Assembly (NCBI GenBank): GCA_001687465.1
Contig: LVLI01002133.1
Location: 1 to 21,715 of the forward strand
Length of the DNA: 21,715 nucleotides
Reading direction: 5' to 3'
From: Halocafeteria seosinensis
Lineage: Eukaryota; Sar; Bigyra; Bicosoecida
Shown piece after piece: positions 10,801 to 16,800 of this stretch. The notes below the pieces were generated by a model. The model was not told the origin of the DNA, ran no database searches, and saw nothing but the letters and a program-made list of their open reading frames with translations. The position numbers were made by a program, and so were the translations under genes. Every line of letters starts with the position of its first letter. The stretch's first letter is position 1.

Positions 10801-13800
10801 ATTCGTCTGTTTCTGAAGGGCCTGTCATTGTAGAAGTCCAGGAAACCAAGAGCACATCACCTGTGTATGCAAATTTTGGGATATCCCAAGCAAACGTTGC
10901 AGAGGGACAAATTCCTACCGTTGGAGGCGATACATCGACTCAGATCCTCCCGCTAACGCCCTTCCCAGAGGCGGTTGAAACACAATTACATCATAAGGGT
11001 CTCTTTGGTCATTTTGCCCGTGTTTCCCCGGTTCGAATAGCCTCTTCGAAGAACCACACAGACTCTGGACCAGTGCGTATTCTCGCTCGTAAATCTAAAC
11101 TTCGTGTGAAGGCCATAGGAAACTCGAGAGCTGGTAACACGGGTGACTTTACGGTAAAATTGTTTGGAGAGGGATTCAACCTCTATCCTGCTGTACAGAT
11201 TAGAACGTCCGTCCTGGGGCGTCGATCGGAAAGGATTTTTCGAGTTTCAGCTGAGCAAGTATACATTGGATCTGGAACCGTGCTCTACGCCACTTTTGAC
11301 TTGAACGGAGTAGATCCAGGAACGTATGACATACAAGTGCTGGCCATCCGTGGCAACACCACCGATAATCACTACGTCTTGGGTGAGGAAAGCATTCTCG
11401 AAGATGCTTTATTTAGGAACGGCTTGCAGGTGGTCAATAATGGGACTACAGAACGTGGAACGAAAATAAATTGCTCTATCGAAGCACCCGATGAGGTAGA
11501 CCGTCGAGTTGATTACGTACAAGGCTCTCTTGTTTGCACAAATCGTGGATTCCAAGACGAACCTTTACCCATGATGCAGTTGGACAGCAATGGGAACTAT
11601 TTTGGTGAAACTGTAGACGACATGGAGAATGGTCAACAATTTTCACTTGTGCTTTTGATGCATGAAGCGTTTGGTCCTCCAGGAATATTGCGACCAGGTG
11701 GAGTTGCTATGCGAGAATTTTACGTGTCAGCTCCTTGGAGAGGTGATACCAACGTCAACGGACTGCAGTTGTCTGCTACTCGGGTTGATACGCTCGTTCC
11801 TGGCGCCCCTATAGACTGGAACGAGATTGCCGGCGTATTGCCCAGTTATCGTCAGGATGTTCTAGGGAATGAGAGCGTTGCTTGGTTTGGAACACATATG
11901 AATAGCTTGCATGATAGCCTTGTGACTTTGACTTCCATTTACCCCGAGTTGCGGGCACCCGAAACACATTCGACGATTATGACGGATTTAATGTTCCTAC
12001 CGTACCTCAGTTTAATGGCAGTTGAATCCACGAAAATGGGCGAGGCTGAGCTTCCACGTATTGGAAATTTTAGTGGCTGCTTGGATTATTCCGGACGGGG
12101 CTCGCTGGAATCTGCTGCATCCTGTCTACGCTGCGTACCACGCACCACTCAGTTTGCTGATCACAATACACGCGTAAGTCTCATATCCGAAGGGAAAATT
12201 GATCCAAATATTCCCACCTATGTGGGAATCCATGGACTCTGGGATACTGAAGACGAACTTGTGGGGTTATTGGAACATTATGTGAAGCCTTATCATCTTT
12301 TGTCCGGATACAAATTGAATCTCGTCAGCGTAGACTGGAGAGAAATCACGAGTGACCCACTATACTATGACGCTGCCGCTTTGACGGGAGAAGTTGCCAA
12401 AATTGTGGTCCAAAAGCTTTATCAGATGGGCATTAGCCCTGAAAAAACATACTTTATCGGAGATAATTTGGGTGCGCGCGTGGCTTTAAAGGCAGGGTGT
12501 GGAATGGGAGCTAAAGGTGCCGCACAGGTCATTGCGATTAACCCTCTTACAACGGGGTTCAGTGAGCCTTCGTCGAGGCTATCCAGATTCCAACAATGCA
12601 TCGGAGAAGTTGTATACCTCAAAACATTTGCTGATGTATTCACTTACGAAGAGGACGACGATATTGCGTTCTCCTCGTTACCTCGCCACTCCATTGCTTT
12701 CAATCCACAACAACCATTGCAACCAGGGTGCAAGACAGACATATGTAATCTAAAGAACGGGATCATTAGATTAAAAAATGCTACGTGTGGGATTCCCAGA
12801 TCTACCGTAGCGGATTGTATAGGCCGTGAAACGCCTAAATGGGCACGACGTATCCTGGACATTGTATATGAAGACTCAGAATCAGTAAACTGGGGCAGAC
12901 GTATGCTCTCTTTTGCTAGAAACTTGGATGCCACTCCTGAAGCTGATAAAAAGTCGGAGACTGACACTGATGGTAAGATCCAGTGTGATTCCAGAGTGCT
13001 TTCATCATCAAGATCCGAAAAGAATTCCATGAGGAAAGGTGGGGAACCTGAGCAAATGGGAGATGACGATGAAAAGAGCATGCGGAAGACGAATGTGATG
13101 TCTACCCTACGCAGTTGTTTTAGTAGAGATCCGTGCTTTTTTCATGAAATGGCTTCCGACTGTGATACTCTATACGATGGCTTTTCGCCTACCGTGGAGA
13201 GTATCGGAGCCATCTTGCCGCGCTGCGAAGAATTTAATTCCTATTTAGAAGACTCAGACGGCTGCCTAGCTGCATCGGACTTGAAGAAGCTGAGTATGAA
13301 AGCTATGTCTAGATCAGTTGTGTCAATATGTCCCCCGCAAAGTAATCAGGCCGATGACCCTGCAAGCAATGGCCAAAGAAATTTATATTTTCAGCCTTTT
13401 ATCCGATTCATGCTGCGCAAATTCATATTTGAGTTCTGCAATGAGGCCACTTTTGCCCTCAGCAGGATGGATCTTGATTCGTACATGAATATATATAACG
13501 TGCACGTGCCTGAGGTAATGCCACTTGGCAGTGGCGAACCCGGCTGGGATATCTACTACCGCGTGGCCGACGCCAGTTATCAACGACCCAATGAACGGCC
13601 AAATATAATCGGCGAAAATTGGGAAAGAGATCTGAGGTTTCAGACGGAAACCGTCACCGTCTACTATTCTCACAATTCCATTGTGATCGGGTACCGGGGC
13701 ACAGTTCCCACTGATTGTTGCGATTTGATCGTCGACGCAAAAATTGCTTTTAACGGGCACATTTGCTGTACGGAACGGTACGAAAAAGATTATGCGACGA

Positions 13801-16800
13801 CGAACGCAATTCTGGAGGAGTATTCCGGTGAAAGTTATGAGATCTATACCGTGGGACATTCCTTGGGCAACGCTGTGCAAGTCCGACTACAACTGGATTT
13901 GACCTTACGGCGGTTGCACCCCTTTACGGGGGGTATTGGTTATAATGGAGCATTTGAATATAGAGACTTAAAGGCCCTTCGAGGTAAAAGCTTAATCCCA
14001 CGCCCACTAGAGTGTTATCGTTTTTGGTATATCTTTATGGATGAATTCGTATATAAGCGCTTTGGACGTGCGTTGGAACGGAATGTGGCGGTCTTTCCCC
14101 CTGCAAATCAAACCTCGTTGAGGCATGGGCTGGTCAATTTCGACGGCATACAAGACAAAGATGCATGGAAATGGAAAGATGCTGAAAAGCCGGACAGGGA
14201 TAACGCATGGTGCGGGAGCATGAGGAAATCCATGCCGACGCCTTCATGGACACCCGCTCCGACGCCGTCGCGGGATCGCAGCCCGAAGCAGTCAGAAGGA
14301 GGGGCAGACACATCCACTACCAAAGAAAGGGCGGATGAGATCAGTTTATCGGAAAAAACCATTCCGGGCAGAGCTCCTTTTGATCCAAATGATATCATCG
14401 GACCTAATGGAGTGGGATCCCTACAGTGGGTGTCTCACGACGACACTCTGACGTATAAGGTTCGTTTTGAGAATTCTGAGGAGAAGGCGTCGGCTCCAGC
14501 AAAAACTGTGAACATTCGTGTGAGAATGAATGGTACCGGACTTCATTTACCCTCCTTAAGAATCGAAAAATTTGGGTTCGGAAATAAAGAGTTTGAGGAG
14601 CAGTATCCCAGCAGCACTGTGCAGCAACGTCTCACTCACAGGGACGACTGGCCATTAGACCCCTCGTTCGCCGATGGTCTACACGTAGATGTATTAGGAG
14701 GCGCAGCTGTTATGGATGAGGAGTTTTTCTTCACCTTCCGCTCCATTGACGAGGAAACCGGTGCTTCTCCACTCGGAGCAATGGATGGCTTCTTGCCTCC
14801 AAACTACAATGATACTGGCATGGGAGAAGGCTTCGTGCAATTTTCTATCCAGCCCAGGCAAATTCCGCCTCTAGAAACGGAATTCGAGATTTCAGTAGTA
14901 GCATCAATCGTATTTGATGAAGAAGAGCCGATTCTAACTGCTCCTTGGAGCAATCTAGTTGACGCCTCCTCTCCTGTGTCTAACCTATTAGCCAAGGCTC
15001 CAGAGGCTGAGCAAAGGGAACTGAATGCGACAATGCTAAACGATAGCGACTCACTGAAGTCATGGATGGACGACATCATAAGGCTACCATCAGACTCGCA
15101 GCAAGTAGTACTGTATATCGATCCATCGGATCGGGGATCAGGCGTATCGAGTGTAGACATCCTTGGATTGCCCCTCTGCAAAGACGAGAAATCATCAGAA
15201 AAGGAGGCTCTTCATATACACACAGTCGAAGAAGAAGGTGTCGCAATCTTTCATAGGAAGCGCTTTGAAAAAGTACGGCACTGCGGATGGAAACTCTTCT
15301 CCATGGCGACGGACAGAGCGGGCCATAAAGAGAGAACTGCAGAATCAAAGTTCCTCCACGTGGTTTTGGAGGATACATCCTCATGTCCGAATAATTGCTC
15401 TTGGGGAGAAAAGCACAACATTTTGACCTCAAACGTAGACGAACAAGAATTGCTCAACGTCATGGAGCGAGGAGACATCGGGGGACAATGCGTTATGGGC
15501 GTTTGCTCCTGTTTCCACGAATTCTCTGGAACAAATTGTGCGCAGTTCACTCCGACTGCAGAAAAACCGCGTTTGCGATTCTTCTCGCAGTCAGAGAGCA
15601 CTGATTCAGAAAGCACTGATGCTTCCGTTACGATGAGGGAATGTTCGACACTTGTATTTGATGTAATGCTTGCCAGCCTTTGGCCTGGTCGTGAGCAGAC
15701 AGAGTTGATAGTGGGCTACGAAGGGCTGCCAGATGGACGCTTGGTCGAATCAGCATCGAGTCATCCGGGCGGCATTGAGCGGATGTCCGATCACGCTGCG
15801 AGAATCTTGGCCGCAGAAGATCCTAAACGGAGGGACAGTGTGATCTCTGACATCTCATTCTCGCCGCCCCCGTTTTGGTCCGGGAAGTTGACCTTGACCC
15901 TCAAAGGTCATAGTAGGCGTGAAAACACGACGATTCTCGAAACCTCCGTTATCTCGGTTACTGTGAAAGTAGAAAGTGTCCCCAACACGCCACTACTCAA
16001 TATTGGTCACCTGAGTGATTTCCGTGCGCAATCGTTATCGCGGCCATCGATAGAGAAAGAGAACACAGTTCCAAGAGTGAACTACGCAGCTGAAGAACTG
16101 CACGTGATGGCCTTAGAAGGCCACAAAGTCTATGTTCCCCTCAATGCTTCTCTTCGTGATAGAGATGGAAGTGAGGCTTTGTTGATGCACATCGAAATCG
16201 AAACTCCAGGTGCTGAGGGCTGGATCAGTATAGAAAACTTCATTATCACCAATAGCTCCATTAACCACACCTTATGGACCTGGCAATCCACCTTCCCAGA
16301 AACCCGTATTCCGGGGGTATGGTTCGTACCGAAGCCCTATGTTGCTGGGCGAGTAAGGGCTCGGTTTAGAACCCAAGCGATGGAGTTGGAGCCTGGAAAA
16401 GTTTCCGAAAATAGCTTGCATCGGGTACTCATTCTTCAAATTAAGCCTACGGCAACAAGACCCTTGCTAAGTGCTAATCTATCTAATTCTGTGCTGGAGG
16501 GACTGCCCGAGCTACCGCATCAACTAAGCGGGGAAGTGAGGTATCCCGATTCCGATGGCTCTGAAACCCGGTGCTTGTTGTTTGAAGGAGTGCCCTCTGG
16601 GGTTGATATTGTTGATCAGGGTGATGCGGGGTCACTTATCTTAAGTAACCAAAGTAGCAATGAGACAGCTAGTACTTCGATACTTGCTCTACCATTGAAT
16701 TCAGACGCCTCCAGCTGCTGGGCTCAAAATGGGAGGAATGAGAATGCGCGGGTGCACATGCACCGATTAAAACCCATTGAGAATGCAACCGGAATATCGC

